A stretch of DNA of 64,000 nt. Origin: Chiua virens. Lineage: Eukaryota > Basidiomycota > Agaricomycetes > Boletales > Boletaceae. This document shows positions 12,185-24,392 of this stretch, one piece after another. Location: the NCBI GenBank assembly GCA_019787685.1, contig JAHNUO010000012.1, positions 1,302,001 through 1,366,000 on the forward strand, written 5' to 3'. The translations under genes were made by a program, and so were the position numbers. Position 1 is the stretch's first letter, and each line of letters starts with the position of its first letter. The notes beneath the pieces were generated by a model, which was not told the origin of the DNA, searched no databases, and saw nothing but the letters and a program-made list of their open reading frames with translations.

Positions 12185-13475
12185 CTACGCTCTTCCATGG
12201 AGCCGTGTATTGATGATTTGAGACACGTTTACCCATATCGCTTCATCTCCACTACTTCGCCTGGGGGTCGCGCGTATGGGCCCCAATTCTACTTTAGGAT
12301 GAATTTCGAGAGGAAATGGGATTTCGCTGAACGAGATGGCTAACGAGTCCAGGTTTTCTTTCGTTGTGGAGCCCTGACCACGAGAAACTTTGGGAATCAA
12401 GTTGGTGAGTGGGGGGATCTGGCTAGCATCCAGTGGAATGTCCAAGTGCATGAGGTCGAGAGTATTTCGAGAACGAAATGAGATTACGCAGCGTAGCAGT
12501 CTGGGTGGATAAGCACTTGAGCCGCTGTAGCATGGGCCAAGCTCTCGCTATTGATTCTAGGATCGGATCATCAATGGCCAGTAGCTCTAAGATGCCCGCA
12601 AAGATAATCCACGGATTGCTAAATCAATCGGGCGTATAGATTACTGCCACGCAGGCCGAGAAGCGATCACTGCGCAGAGCAGGAAATGGGTCGGCGGAGT
12701 TCACGAAGGACCGGGGCGTAAGGGATGAAACATTCGACTCATCAGAGCAGTTACGCAATTCAAGTACCTTGAGGTTGGGGAAAATAGGGATATCTTGAAT
12801 TGTGTGCAAGAGAACTCGGAAGCTTTGAGCGATTCAATGACCCTAAGGTGAAGCGTAATTCCCACGCACGAGCATCATCGCTGCTGACACCACCCGGAAA
12901 TACAAACGACGATGATGGGAGCGTGGTCGAGGATGCTTTGAACATCAATGCAACATATTTAGCGAATTCGACATCGCGGTATTCAGCTCGGTGATCCAAA
13001 AAGGAAAAGTATTCAAGTTCCTGGAGGTTTGGAAACAATGACGGTGTAGGGCATGAACTGAGAAGTGTTTTAGCGACACTCGAGTGCAGAGAAGATGCAT
13101 CCGTGACTGGAGGAAATGGGTTCGGCGGTGCTGCTACAATACTGATGTATTTCGTATATAACAATGACCTTCAAGTTTCCCAACCTTGAATGGATGGAAA
13201 CCTGGCAAATTTCTGGCTAGCTAGCACAGCTACCGGAACTGGAACTTATCAGAAACACACATACCAGCACTATGCATACTTCGCCAGCTCGCCAGCTCGG
13301 AAGTCGATTATGTACCGGGGAGAGCATAGAACATCGATTTTTGGGTGCGCCTAAGGATGGAGAGGGCTGGGTCTCTGAGCGCATGGGAGGTCCGAGCAAG
13401 GGCTGCGAGATCTGCATCTGAGACCTTCTCAAATATTTCCAGCAAGAGCTCAGGAAATTCCAGGGAACGGATCAT
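12185..13475 (-). pseudogene. Decayed F-box/LRR gene (paralogue of the next gene)
   Basis: The start MIRSLEFPELLLEIFEKV with LAALARTSHALRDPALSIL is a clear F-box, matching the neighbour at 15986. Colinear similarity then continues in pieces in different frames: FPNLQELEYFSFLDH, FPNLKVLELRNC, and near the end QIPPLTNLIPKVSRGQG and IINTRL. Relative to the neighbour, a stretch between the DPFPA and LCAVIAS equivalents is missing, a TAA follows SRPAWQ, and the frame is broken again near LISFSKYS. These are several independent lesions, so this copy is a pseudogene rather than a sequencing artefact. F-box proteins normally recruit substrates to SCF ubiquitin ligases. Confidence 0.75.
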
Positions 13476-14262
13476 GAGTATGTTGAAGTCATCAGTCACG
13501 GCGAGGTGACTCCTCGTGGGAATATGACGTCAGAATATCATAGGTCTTAACTGGCCGGCATCAGGCATTCGGACCGTCGAGCCTTAACACAAATAAATCT
13601 AGAAAAAGGGTTTCCTTCCAATATAATGTTGAACTTCAAGCTTCAAGCTTCAACCACCGGTGCGACTGCCAAAGGCAATGACATATATATCTGAATTGTC
13701 GGAATGAAATCGTTGCCGCCGCGGCTTCAGCGAGGGAAAATGCGTAGTCTAGCCAGATGAGGATGTGGGTGACGCTGATTCCGATGCAGAGCCGCAACAG
13801 GCTGGCGTTGCAACTCAGGGAGTCAGAGACAAACTTGAAAATCCTTCATAAGACAGTTGCGGTGGCAGTGATTCGTTCTCCGAGTCGGACACAAGTCTTG
13901 TCTCTGCGAACTGGCGCCATGCTGCTATTATTCAGTCTGACACACCTTGCGAAACCTGAGGCCTGAGGCGACGAATGAATCGGGATGACATGGCATTATT
14001 CCACCCAACTTTGGTAAGAAAAGAAAAGAAAAAGAAATCCATCCTTTCCATCATATATGGGCACATCAAAGACTCGGAAGTCGTACTAAGCACTAGTAAC
14101 AGACAAAGCTGTTTGACTAGGACGATACCCACAACACACAAATAAACTAGAACACGGGCAATTGTTTCGGATCTTCCACTTTCTGATTGTTTAATCGGAG
14201 TCTAGTGGTCAGATGGGTCAGAAAAAAGAACAAAATACTAGTACAAGCTACCTAAAAACCGA
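13476..14262. other. Intergenic, nothing supportable
   Basis: This is the spacer between the two F-box copies. It contains short AT-rich stretches and no coherent coding frame. Confidence 0.35.
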
Positions 14263-15986
14263 CTAACCGACTTCCACCAGCGTGACTGAAGAAGTTCCGC
14301 ATCGGAATGGCGGAAATTTCTCCGCCAACGGTCTTCCGAGCCGTGTATTAATGATTTTGGATGTGTTTTCCCAGATCTCTTCAACTTGACTAGGTAACCA
14401 CGGGTCTGCGTGCCATATTTCTACCTGAATGCGAGAGAAAAGCTCCAAGAGGAACTCTGCAAGTTGATGGCTGATAGCATCCGAGTCTGTAGTTTGACTG
14501 AACCGGCAGACACTGACTTGGGGATCGACAAGGAGGAGTAGCTTCGTTTTCGTTGTCAAGCCCTGATCATGAGATACATTGGGAATGTCGGAAAGCGGGG
14601 GAATTCGGCTAATGTCCAGTGGAAGGCTTAGGTGTGAGAGGTCGGGACAATACTTCGAGAATGGGATGAGGCTGCGCAACAGTGGAACAGACTCGAAGTG
14701 AATGCTAGTTCCAAGTGGCAGGATGACGGTGTTCGTGAAGCTTCGTAGCATAGGTAGAGCACTCGCCATTGATTTCAAGATGGAATCATCAACGGCTGGA
14801 CACGTACTAGTAAGACACACGGAACGAAGCTGTTTGAGGGCCAACAAGTTCTCGAATGCCCGGAACTTGAATGACGTTCCAAATCCTCCTAAATCTATGG
14901 ATCGTATAGATTCCCGCCATGTAGGTCGAGAAGCGATCACTGCACAGAGCTCCTCGTTGTTTCCTGGGTTGTTTCCTGGATTGATACAAATACTGTTCAG
15001 TCTGGGAGATCGAGCAACCTTCAATACTTCGAGGGTGTAGGCTACGGGACATCCGCTGAGATTGAGTTCGAGAATGACAGGAAACGGGTCGAGCAAGTTT
15101 GCGAAGGATAAGGGTGTAAGGGGTTCCAGGTCTGAATTTAAGACCTCGGGGCAGAAACGAAGATGAAATATCTTGAGGTTCGGGAGAGACGCAGATGCAA
15201 GAAAGCATTCGCTACATTCTACCAGTGAGGAGCCTATAGGGTGGCACCTCTGAATTGTATGGACGATCAGATGGGGAAAGAGACTCACGAATGATGATTT
15301 CGAGTGACACGATGGCTGTAAAGTGCTCAACGAAGCATAATCTCCATGCACCCGCATCGCTGCTCCTGATATCCATCGGGAATGTAAATGAAAAGGATCG
15401 GAGCATCTTCAGCCTCGTAAATTTGAAGAGTGATTCAAAATATGCGGACAGTGTTGCATCTTTTGTGATCGAAATAGGAGGAGTACTCGAATTCCTGAAG
15501 GTTTGGAAACAATGGCAGAGTAGGACACGAATCGAGGAGCGCTTGAACAATACTTGGCCCGCAAAGACGATAGAGGTTCCAACGAATATTTAACATCTGA
15601 ATCGGTGACTGTATCTCTCTTAGAATCCTGATGTATTTCGCATAGAACAACGGCCTTTCCCAATCCTGAGCGGATGGTGATTTTGCAAACTTCTATGTAC
15701 GGCTAGTTAGCACAGCGATCGAAAACGGGTCATTGCTACCAAAGAGACACACCAACACCATCAGACCGCCATCCTCGTCGTCTAAGTCGATTATGACGTC
15801 CCGGGGAAAGCATAAAACCAAGGGTATCAACGAGTGTTGAGTGCGCCAAAGGATGGAAAGCGCCGGGTCGCTGAATGCACGGCAGGTTAGAGCAAGGGAG
15901 ACGAGGTCTGGGTGACTTCTCTCATCCTCAGAGACCCCCTCGAGGATCGCTAGCAAAATCTCTGGAATCTCCAGGCAAGGAATCAT
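14263..15986 (-). CDS. F-box / leucine-rich-repeat protein
   Basis: The ATG at 15986 opens MIPCLEIPEILLAILEGV, an F-box, followed by SLALTCRAFSDPALSIL. A first intron (GTGTTGG...ACATAG) leads to KFAKSPSAQDWERPLFYAKYI. A 55-nt intron (GTGAGT...CTATAG, about 15293-15239) precedes the long last exon with LRR-like strands (LPNLKIFHLRFC, LKQLRSVCLTSTC, PDLSHLSLPLDIS) up to TVLVEVG-like end. Between SSYFDHK and DATLSAY the frame moves by one base at a run of four A (plus-strand TTTT 15461-15464); the tandem relative reads through there, so one extra base is likely, from error or a fresh mutation. Role by family: substrate adaptor of an SCF ubiquitin ligase. Exon 1-2 splice and the broken frame are the weak points. 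Confidence 0.65.
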
Positions 15987-16939
15987 AGCCGAGGTCACCG
16001 TGATAGCAGTAGAAAGTGCCGAGCGATATCCACCCGCGAATATTACTACTAGTTCGGTTAATTGACTCGTAACCAGTCCAAGACTTTCCCTTAGTCTGGT
16101 GACCTCATAGACGGGCTGGTCACCAGACTAACTTTCCCTACACATTGATCACTTGACCATATGTATTGCCCCTTTTGAGAAAATTGAATGCAGCCGCGGA
16201 TTAGTCATGGATGGAGTGTCTTGCCAACCTATTGTGGGTTAGGAATCTTCTCCAAAAGCTACCACGGGTGCATCTTGTCGAAGCTCTCTTTGCTGTAGCT
16301 CTCGACGGTATCAGGACTATGATGCACGAACATGGATTCATACTACGACCGCGACGGGACTCAAGAGAAAAAATCAGGGGCCGAACTTAAGGGCGGTGTT
16401 GAAATGTTGAAAGCTGAGCGCTGAACTTTGACCAAACATTGCGACGCGCGCACCATCCATACAACCACAATAAAGAAAGCTTTCTTCTTGTGCGGTGTTA
16501 GCTTTGAACAGTACGGAGCAGATACTTCGTTGTAGTGAAATCATCCCCACTTCAGCGCGAGAAGTGATCAGATCAGTGGTAAACGACGCGGGGAGCGAAC
16601 ACTCAGAGTCGCGATATCCCGTCAACTTCGTACAACCAAAGTTGCCATTGATTCATCTTGCTGCCTCAACTTGCTGCCTGACACCTTGTGCACCTCTTTG
16701 CATATTGAATCAGGCAGGGGAATGGCAACATCCACGAGAAAAATATCTCATGGTTTCCACTTGATCACGGCTTCAGTTACTCATTGTAAAGGATGACCGA
16801 CCGCGGGGCAGGTGTTTCAGACAACACCTGATGCGCGTCGATCAGCGACATTGATTTCAAAGTACACGTAACAACATGCAGGAAAAGATTTTCCCTACTG
16901 ATAGCACTTGTATGCGAGTAGAAACACAACCACAGGACA
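15987..16939. other. Intergenic; contains a flanked palindrome
   Basis: No gene is supportable here. The notable content is the short palindrome with direct repeats at 16083-16139, listed separately. Confidence 0.4.
16083..16139. repeat. 39-bp palindrome flanked by 9-bp direct repeats
   Basis: The core 16092-16130 has perfect 13-bp inverted arms (TAGTCTGGTGACC and its complement) around a 13-bp centre. ACTTTCCCT stands immediately on both sides (16083-16091 and 16131-16139). Inverted ends with a 9-bp target duplication are typical of Mutator-like elements; at this size it would be a minimal remnant or internal-deletion product. A simple hairpin is the alternative. Confidence 0.6.
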
Positions 16940-17628
16940 TCACAGACGACGACCACGGCGACCGCCCTAAGTCATCGCGATTAGCAAATTGCGTAACGAG
17001 AAACCTATGACAAGGTGAATTACCTTCCTCCTTGTCGAGTCGGTGGGGACCGGAGTTACGTCCTCGATTCTGCCGATACGCATGCCTGCACGGGCAAGCG
17101 CACGGAGGGCACTCTGTGCACCGGGTCCAGGCGTTTTCGTGCCAGTACCACCAGTGGCCCGAAGTTTGACGTGAAGAGCAGTGATACCGACTTCACGGCA
17201 GCGTGCGGCAACATCCTGGGCAGCTAACATAGGCAGCATATGGCGAGGACTCATCACGATCCGCCTTGACCTTCATGCCACCTATTTCGCACGCTTCGCT
17301 TTAGACGGAACTGATCTCAAGTGAGTGGAGAGCACGACATACCAGTGACACGGGAGATGGTTTCCCTACCCGACAGATCAGTGACGTGGACAAAGGTGTC
17401 GTTGAACGAGGCATAGATATGAGCAACGCCAAAAACGAGCTCTCCTTCAGCGACCTGAGGACCAAGCGAGACGGTGGTTTCTTCTTTGGCAACCTTCTTC
17501 TTTGGGGCCTAGATACATCCACCAGTCAGCATCACCATCCATCATGAAATCGCTAGCGGATCAACGAGACACCCAGAAAAGTGGATGTATCTACGTATCC
17601 TACAATCACGGTGCTGAACACGTACCAT
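16940..17628 (-). CDS. RPS14: 40S ribosomal protein uS11 (RPS14), with one apparent extra base
   Basis: Exons: 17628-17626 (ATG only), 17508-17343, 17281-17024, 16966-16940. The product of about 150 residues matches uS11: basic N-terminus [63 protein letters not shown], and the terminal GRRRGRRL encoded by a separate 27-nt exon. uS11 lies on the platform of the small subunit near the mRNA exit and binds 18S rRNA; the basic tail is its most conserved part. The reading frame is broken once: plus-strand CATAGGCAG near 17231 has one base more than needed between ...SPYAA and MLAAQ; removing the frame offset makes all exon phases agree to the stop. In an essential gene this is more likely an assembly insertion than a true mutation. 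Confidence 0.9.
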
Positions 17629-20600
17629 TTTGACGAGACTTGGGGCGTTGAGGCGTTGGTGACAATGTCGATGTTGATACTCACTCAAACGCGGGATGAG
17701 CCACAGCACTGCCAAACAAAGACAAATACAGTTATCGATCACGCGTCTCAAATATCCAAGCAATCTATAGTAAACTGATCCAGAACGTTATTGTACCCGG
17801 TACTTTGGTCTCTGCTCAGCGAGAGTGAATGCTGAGAAATAAGGAAGCAGAATGACAAGCATTAAATATTACATCCCAACATCGACCTGCTTCCGGCGCC
17901 ATGAAGGACCCTGCCAGTTAGGGCTACTATTAGCATCGATACAAATTTGTTCATCTCTCCTAATCTGCTGATCCCGTCTGAGATAAAAGGGCTTCGTAAT
18001 CTGTCCCATATTCACACTGATCAGACCACCCACATCCTTACCTGAATCATGGCGAACGCTCAGTGCTCTGCTATCAACTCCGCTTTGTCCGCCAAGGGTA
18101 CTTGACCTGTCGTGACTACGCACGAACTTGAACTAAACGCGCGATAGGACTCAACAGTTCCCAGCTCGCAACCAGCACCAACATTGACGCCCAGCGTCTC
18201 AACGGCAGTACGTCCACTCGTCATGATGAGAAACTCTTGAACCAATCGCTCACGTTCTGCATCGTCTCCAGTCTTGGCTGGCAGCGTCAAGCCCACCCAA
18301 CAGGAATTCAACTCGATTTCGACCACCCTTGGCATCACCAGCACTGTCAGTAACCCGATCCCGTCCCTTTGTCCCGATCGTACACTAACATCCTTATCAA
18401 CCTCTTACTAACAGTCCTCCCACCCCCAAGTCGTCGCCTAGTAAGGCAATCTCTATGTCAGAATCGAATCTGTATAGTTATTTGTAGTTCTCATGCTGTT
18501 CAACGTATCTCTATGGTCGAGCGTCGATGATGGTCGGTCGGCTGATCTAAGTATTCAAGTTGGCTGAATGATCACTGTCACAAATGAGTATATCGTTTGA
18601 CCAAGGCCTCGTAATACGTCGACATATGGCCATAGCCCTAATGAGTATGAGACTAAATCGACTCCGACAGGGTCACGACTCGGATGCGAATCACCACAGG
18701 AACGACGAAGGTCCGATACAGCATCAAACGTAGTGCCAGCATCTCCTGCCATTTGCTTCCATACTGGTAAATGATGCCGGCTAGTGGGAAATAACTACTA
18801 GCATTGGCCCTTCCTTTTCCATTCATCGATGTCTCTCTTACTCTGCTGTTCCCGGGTTGACAACAAGCACACATATCGTCAACACTTCAGCGCCCTGTCA
18901 TCGGGAACATCGTGGAAAAACAAGGGGTCACCTACATGCGATCATGCGACCATGCGACCATAAAATGCCGACGCCAATATTAGGCAGTCAAGACAGGCAC
19001 AGAGTCTGAGACAGATAACTATCATTCATCGCTGGAACTTGACTCGGAAAGCGAAGATCAGCCCCCATTGGTCGTGACAATCCCGTTGACCTGGCCATGT
19101 TGTGCTCTCAAGGTCTTGTCGCTCCTGAAGCCTGAGTACTTGAGTCCCTAGTCACACCACTCATCAACCTACCTCCCACGCATGTTAGGAATAAAACAAC
19201 CTTTGCTCCGAGTCAAGATCACTGCACGGAATCTGATGTTCATATCTCTTTCATCAAATGTCCACAATATTCTAGTGCCACTCATAGCCGACGGAGTTCG
19301 CACCGATGTGACACACCAGGATGTATATACTGTGCTGCACACGACCACCCCCACCGATGCTAGTCTCTTGTCGGAAAAAAATTACTAGTAGTACAAGCCA
19401 TCGTGGCATGAGCAATAGATATTAGCAAACTGCCATATGTATCCCTGGCCCCAAACCAAACACCTATGATCTATTCTTCGAGATCAGAATTGTTTTGATC
19501 GCACCGAATCGCCTTTTGAAAAATTGTCCTCGCACTAGATGCCTCAAGGCCTCACCTCCGGTCACCCACGCCTGGCTTTGTCTTTTCTTGAAAAACCCCT
19601 GCACCCATTGCACGGAAAACATGGACATGGTGCAATCGATGACCATTTGAAGTGTGATCACTTTACCGAGGCTCGATCAGCCTTATCCGAAACCTTGGCT
19701 GAACAGATGCGGCGACCCACCGGACATTGCAATTGTAAATACATCATCTTCCACGGTCACCCGACGAGGACGGAGGGCAGGACACGAGTGACGAGTCTGA
19801 TGACCCTGCATATACGCCATCGATCACCATTGTTCGTGATGAAAAGGGTACATATGTGCACCATCCAACTGTCTCCGTCCTGTGCCTACTTGTCATCGCT
19901 GCGACGAGTCTCCCAGCATCGCCAACGTTTTCCCAGAACGTGACCAGCTGCTCGAGGAGCGGCGAATCCACTGGCGGTATCAACGTGCTAGTGCATTGCC
20001 AGTCAACGCTTCGAAACATTGGAAGCAGAAGCAGTCGCTTAGCGGGAAACCAGTGGCATCGTGGCCGACCGCTGTCAGAGAGGAAAACCTACAACGGAAA
20101 GTGCCTCGGAGTCGGACCTGGGCCTGAACGTTTGAACACACACTTCGATATTATTTCCCACGGACATACCAGGCGCGGTCGCTAAGCGAGGGTTTGGGTT
20201 GTCTCGTCCTGACATGGACAAGCGGGCGCACGAGTCGGTGTGCCACCCGCCTGCGTCCCTTGTCAGTCGAGACGACATGGACACGTCACTGAAACCGCTA
20301 TTCTGAAAGCCTAACTGCGACGAGTGCCCAAAATGGGCCGACCCTACCGACACGTTGTATCGACGAGGCACTTATGTTAAGTTATGTACTTGTGTACGAT
20401 ACCGTGTCGATACGAACACCTCGCGGAAATGACGGACAAAACGCTCGCTAACCCTCAGTTGGATACCGTCCATACATATTAATATGAGGGTGCAATCGCT
20501 ATCGCATCCACACACGCCAGAACCCGATACGGCCCTCTGTCTGTGCACCACGGAATCCGATAACGAACGCGATAGACATTCCGAGGGGCATCCTCCGTAC

Positions 20601-22721
20601 CGATTTCCCGTGATTCTCCCTCGAACTGCCGAACCTGAACCTGAGTGGTGAGTACGCGCATCTCGAAACGTCGTCTACTTCACAACCGAGCCTTTACAGT
20701 TAGCCGAATATCAAAACAACTGAGCCGATATCGCGGTGATTAGATCTCTCATATGTCCTCAGTTTAGCGCGAATGATCGCCTTGTATCCGCGATGCCCGC
20801 TCGACCGCCCACTACCGCCGTTCATTCAGCCAGGAATGCATTATTACCGTCGACGATAATGACTGGAGTGTTTGCACTGGCTGCTTATCGCCACTGGCTA
20901 GAGAGCCAACATGCACCTATGATAGGGCCACCCACGCGGCGAGACAATTCGATAGCTGATACTAACGCAGTTACGTCAATATCGCTGAGGTCATGAACAG
21001 CTGCACGCCTCGAGGCCACGGCACCATCCCTCGCCAGGGGCCCGAGGTATGTACACCATACACGCGCGATAGATAGCGATATCGATGAGAGATCACACAC
21101 GATCTCGAGATATGTCAGTTACGAGCGAGGAAAACACGCGCGAGACGAATGGCGATGAGGCTGTCGATATCTCGGAAGTTGTCCACCACACTGTCGATGG
21201 CTATCCATATGTGTGCATGTTGTGGCCAATCGAATGGCGATCCATCCGGTTTTCCAACGACTTACATCGATGGGCATGTTTGTCGAAATGCGGAAAGTTC
21301 CAAACGTGGGGCGTGTTGAGGAGCAAAGCCACCTGTAACGAGTAGGCTGGTGGTCCCTGCACATATCCACCGTAGCCTAGCCTACGATATGGCTCTATCA
21401 GGAAACCAGCGTCCATATCCTGCCTCATAACGGCGCATCAGAAAACACGTGTACACAACGTTGCCCACGAACCTTGTAATATCCACTCGCGCAAGTAAAC
21501 TCTGAGACTCACCCAAGCCTTGCCGCTCGCAGTTGGGCACAATTAGCGCGTCGACAAAAAGGAAACCCAGAGAACACACGCATACACAACGTGGGTCTTG
21601 ACAGGGCTCTCAACCCTGCAGCCAACGGCCTTGTCTCTTCCGCCGCGTCCACTCGACTCCGTCTTTGTTCGATTCGGCGACGTATGTACGTACGTACGTA
21701 TAACGAAACCCACGTTTTTCCTTGGTCGTTCTTGACTACCCTTGGCTTCCATGCCAGTGGGTGTGATTCGCCGAGGTCCGTGGTCCGTGGTCTGCGATCT
21801 GAATCGGAATATCCGACACGACGACGACGCATCGTGCATCGATAAAAAAAAGGCGTCGCCGCCGTCACTGAGAGTGGGTCCGATGGATATGATGCTCGAA
21901 TTTCCTTTTCATTTTTTCCGTTACGTTGTGCGCCGCAACGCCATGACGTTCGCCGATCTGGCGGGCGATGCAGGTGCGGTGCCGTACAAATGATGGGATG
22001 ATGTGATTTGAGACAACACTGCTAGTGCCGCCGCATCTTGGATTGTTTGATAGGGATTAGCAGCCATGCTGTGCGTATGTGAAACGGTAGTCAACACTTT
22101 GCGACCATCATGAATAGTTATATCATGCGTCAAGATTCGGAGGTTCCCATGCTGTGTGCCAGGGTCGTGCGAGTCACTCAGAGTCAGGTAGATCAGAATG
22201 AGAAACCGGCAGCGCGTCACCAATCACAGCACGGTGGCCTGTGGAAAGTTCACCGATCAGAGACCGACATCCAAATTTTGACCCAAAATGAACCGCCCAG
22301 GCTACATTACCATGTACCGAAAGACGAGATCCGAGGGACACGGCGAAATGGAAGCAAAAGCTTCCTCAAATGTCATTGTCTATTGTTCGTAAACAAAAGT
22401 TTCATGTATCAAAAGTCGTCAAGGTCCGTAGAATGCAGAAACCTACAAATCTGCAATTCAGGTTCATAAACGGTTCGTGGAAATGCGAATGTGTCGTGAC
22501 AAGATAAAGGAAATGCAATGCTACAGAAGTATTGAACTGCTGGACCAACAGCGCTAGAAAGTGCTCTCCTTGGCGTTGCAGAAGGTCAAAGGCAATAAGT
22601 AACAGTCAAATGGATAACGAGGTGTGGCTGAGAAATCCATCCAACAGCCCGGACGAGAAGAGAAGGGGATAATATACGATACAGCAGAAAAAAGGATTAA
22701 CGCAAGGAGTAGCGCGGAGAC
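17629..22721. other. Gene-poor stretch of about 5 kb
   Basis: Frames reach at most about 135 codons, overlap heavily and have no domain I recognise. Minus-strand pieces at 17869-18344 and plus-strand pieces at about 19740-20120 have protein-like composition broken by frame changes, so old gene or transposon remains are possible. There is a short (TACG)n run near 21687-21701. I cannot name any feature here with support. Confidence 0.35.
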
Positions 22722-22820
22722 AAAAAGATGAGATCGAGCACCAGAGACGAGAAAGACTAGAGATCAACGAGTCGAGGAACCAGAGACGAGAGAGATCAGA
22801 GACGAAAGAACTAGAGAAAA
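22722..22820. repeat. Purine-rich imperfect repeat
   Basis: The plus strand is almost only A and G with repeated CCAGAGACGAGA-like units. It lies 3' of RING paralogue 3. This is simple-sequence DNA, with no coding support. Confidence 0.5.
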
Positions 22821-22948
22821 ATATAAGCAACTCAAGACGAGACTGAAGATAGCAATAAGAGAGATATTAGGATACGAGTCCGGAGACTGCAGGACTAAAA
22901 TCCGAAACAAACCAAAACTCTATATGGGTGGTGCGCGATGCGAGGGTA

Positions 22949-24392
22949 TCAAGCTGCGTTGGAACCTGATGAACGAGAGCGGGTAGTTGCGTATGGGTAA
23001 TGCATTGATCTCCCATTGGGAGGACTGTAAGCAACATCCGGGTTTGGCATCCAGCGTTCATGGATCACTTCTCTATCCGATTCGTCAGAATAGGATCGAT
23101 GGATTTTTTGGGGAGAGGTAGTGGCGAAAGACATAGTTCGAGGCTTGGAAGGTGGCACTGGTGAAGTAGGCGAAGTAGGACGGAGATTAGAGGAGCGAAG
23201 GGGTGTCTCGTGACGGACAGCGGGCGTCATCGTCCGAGCCGGTGTAACAGGTCTGGAGCCAGCAGAAACAGAGGCACTGCGCATGTGTTGAGATGCAAAG
23301 CGGGATACTGGCGTAGGAGTAGCTGGGGGCATGGGAGGCATAGGAGGAGGAACACCATATACTGATGCACCAGACGGAGAGACCGACTGACGACGCGCCT
23401 CGTTGGATGTAGTGGGTACCGCAGAGGAGGAGCGAGTGGGTGAGATGGCGCGTGAAGTAGATTTGAGCGACATGCGACTAATCTCTGCACGGAGAGATTG
23501 GCAATCTTGTACTTTTTGGGTATAAAGGGTTTGCTAGGAGAGGCAACGTCAGAATAAAAAAAAGATACCGTAACGAGGGGCATTTACCTGTCTATAGAAG
23601 AGATCAGGAAACGGAGCGGAAGGAAGAAATGGAGACTTACTGTTTAAGCTCAGCTTCCAACTTTGTCACGGATAGTTCCATGTCGTCCAGCTTCCCTTTG
23701 AGATTGGCCTCGACAGCCTTGGCCATTTTTGTTACTTCGGAATGAGCAAAGTGGTTCACAAGAATAGCTCTGAGGAGCGCAGCACTCAGAGCGAGAGAAG
23801 AAGCCTGTGCAACGAGTCAGAGTGAGTCAGAAAAAAAGAATGCGCAGCTGGGTAGAGGGCACCGACCGAATCATCTTGTTGTTTTGCGTCGTGAGTCAAC
23901 CACTCTTGGAGTTCATTGTGGAGAGTGGAGACTTCCTCGACTGAACATTTTTTTGCGGCCACGGCGGCGACCTTGTCCTCGAGACGACGAGCCTCGGCGC
24001 GAGTGCGCGAGAAGCCGGGCTCGACGATCGGGAAGCGAGGTGGCTTGTGTAAAGAAGAATCTAGGGCCTCGTGCGTGGCACCCCGCCGCCTTGGGGTGGC
24101 ATATCCGCTTGCAGAAAAGTCAATACGGATAAGACGAACATCGTCACTGGTGAATGATTCACGGCAGAAAGGACAGGCAGGTTTAAGGCGAGGAAGTGTC
24201 TTTTCAACGATCTTGTGGCAGCAAGTGGAACATAGGACATGGCCTGGAATGTAGGAGGAGGGGGTAAGAAATTTTCATGGAGGAACGAACGGAAGAATAA
24301 TGCTTACCGCAGGGAATGGAGTGGGGGATACACTGCGGGCCGTACTCTTCTGCGCACACGTCGCAGACCGAACCAGGACTGAGCGTCAGCAT
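22949..24392 (-). CDS. RING-HC / coiled-coil / disordered-tail protein, paralogue 3
   Basis: Exons: 24392-24308, 24243-23867, 23804-23641, a 4-nt microexon 23591-23588, and 23533-22949; all phases agree and give 404 residues. The RING finger reads CDVCAEEY..., CGHVLCSTCC, CPFCRESF. A conserved linker (EEVSTLHNELQEWLTH) is followed by a coiled coil (VEANLKGKLDDMELSVTKLE, then VQDCQSLRAEISRM) and a Ser/Pro/Arg-rich tail with several SP/TP sites. Intron 2 uses a GTCGGT donor. This is the cleanest of the three RING paralogues and serves as model for the others; CQSLRAEI here aligns with CRSLREEL just after the microexon in paralogue 1. Probable ubiquitin ligase by fold; the tail could be phosphorylated, but that is inference. 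Confidence 0.85.
23588..23591 (-). other. 4-nt microexon (ACAG) of RING paralogue 3
   Basis: The bases lie between TCTATAG and GTAAAT. Exon 3 ends ...CTT AAA CA (phase 2); the microexon gives CAA CAG, and exon 5 starts CAA ACC. The coiled-coil reading ELKQQQTLYTQKVQDC is uninterrupted only with this exon. Confidence 0.75.

Noticed and set aside
13621..13650. AAGCTTCAAGCTTCAA short repeat
   Set aside because: Two units only; no structure or flanking duplication.
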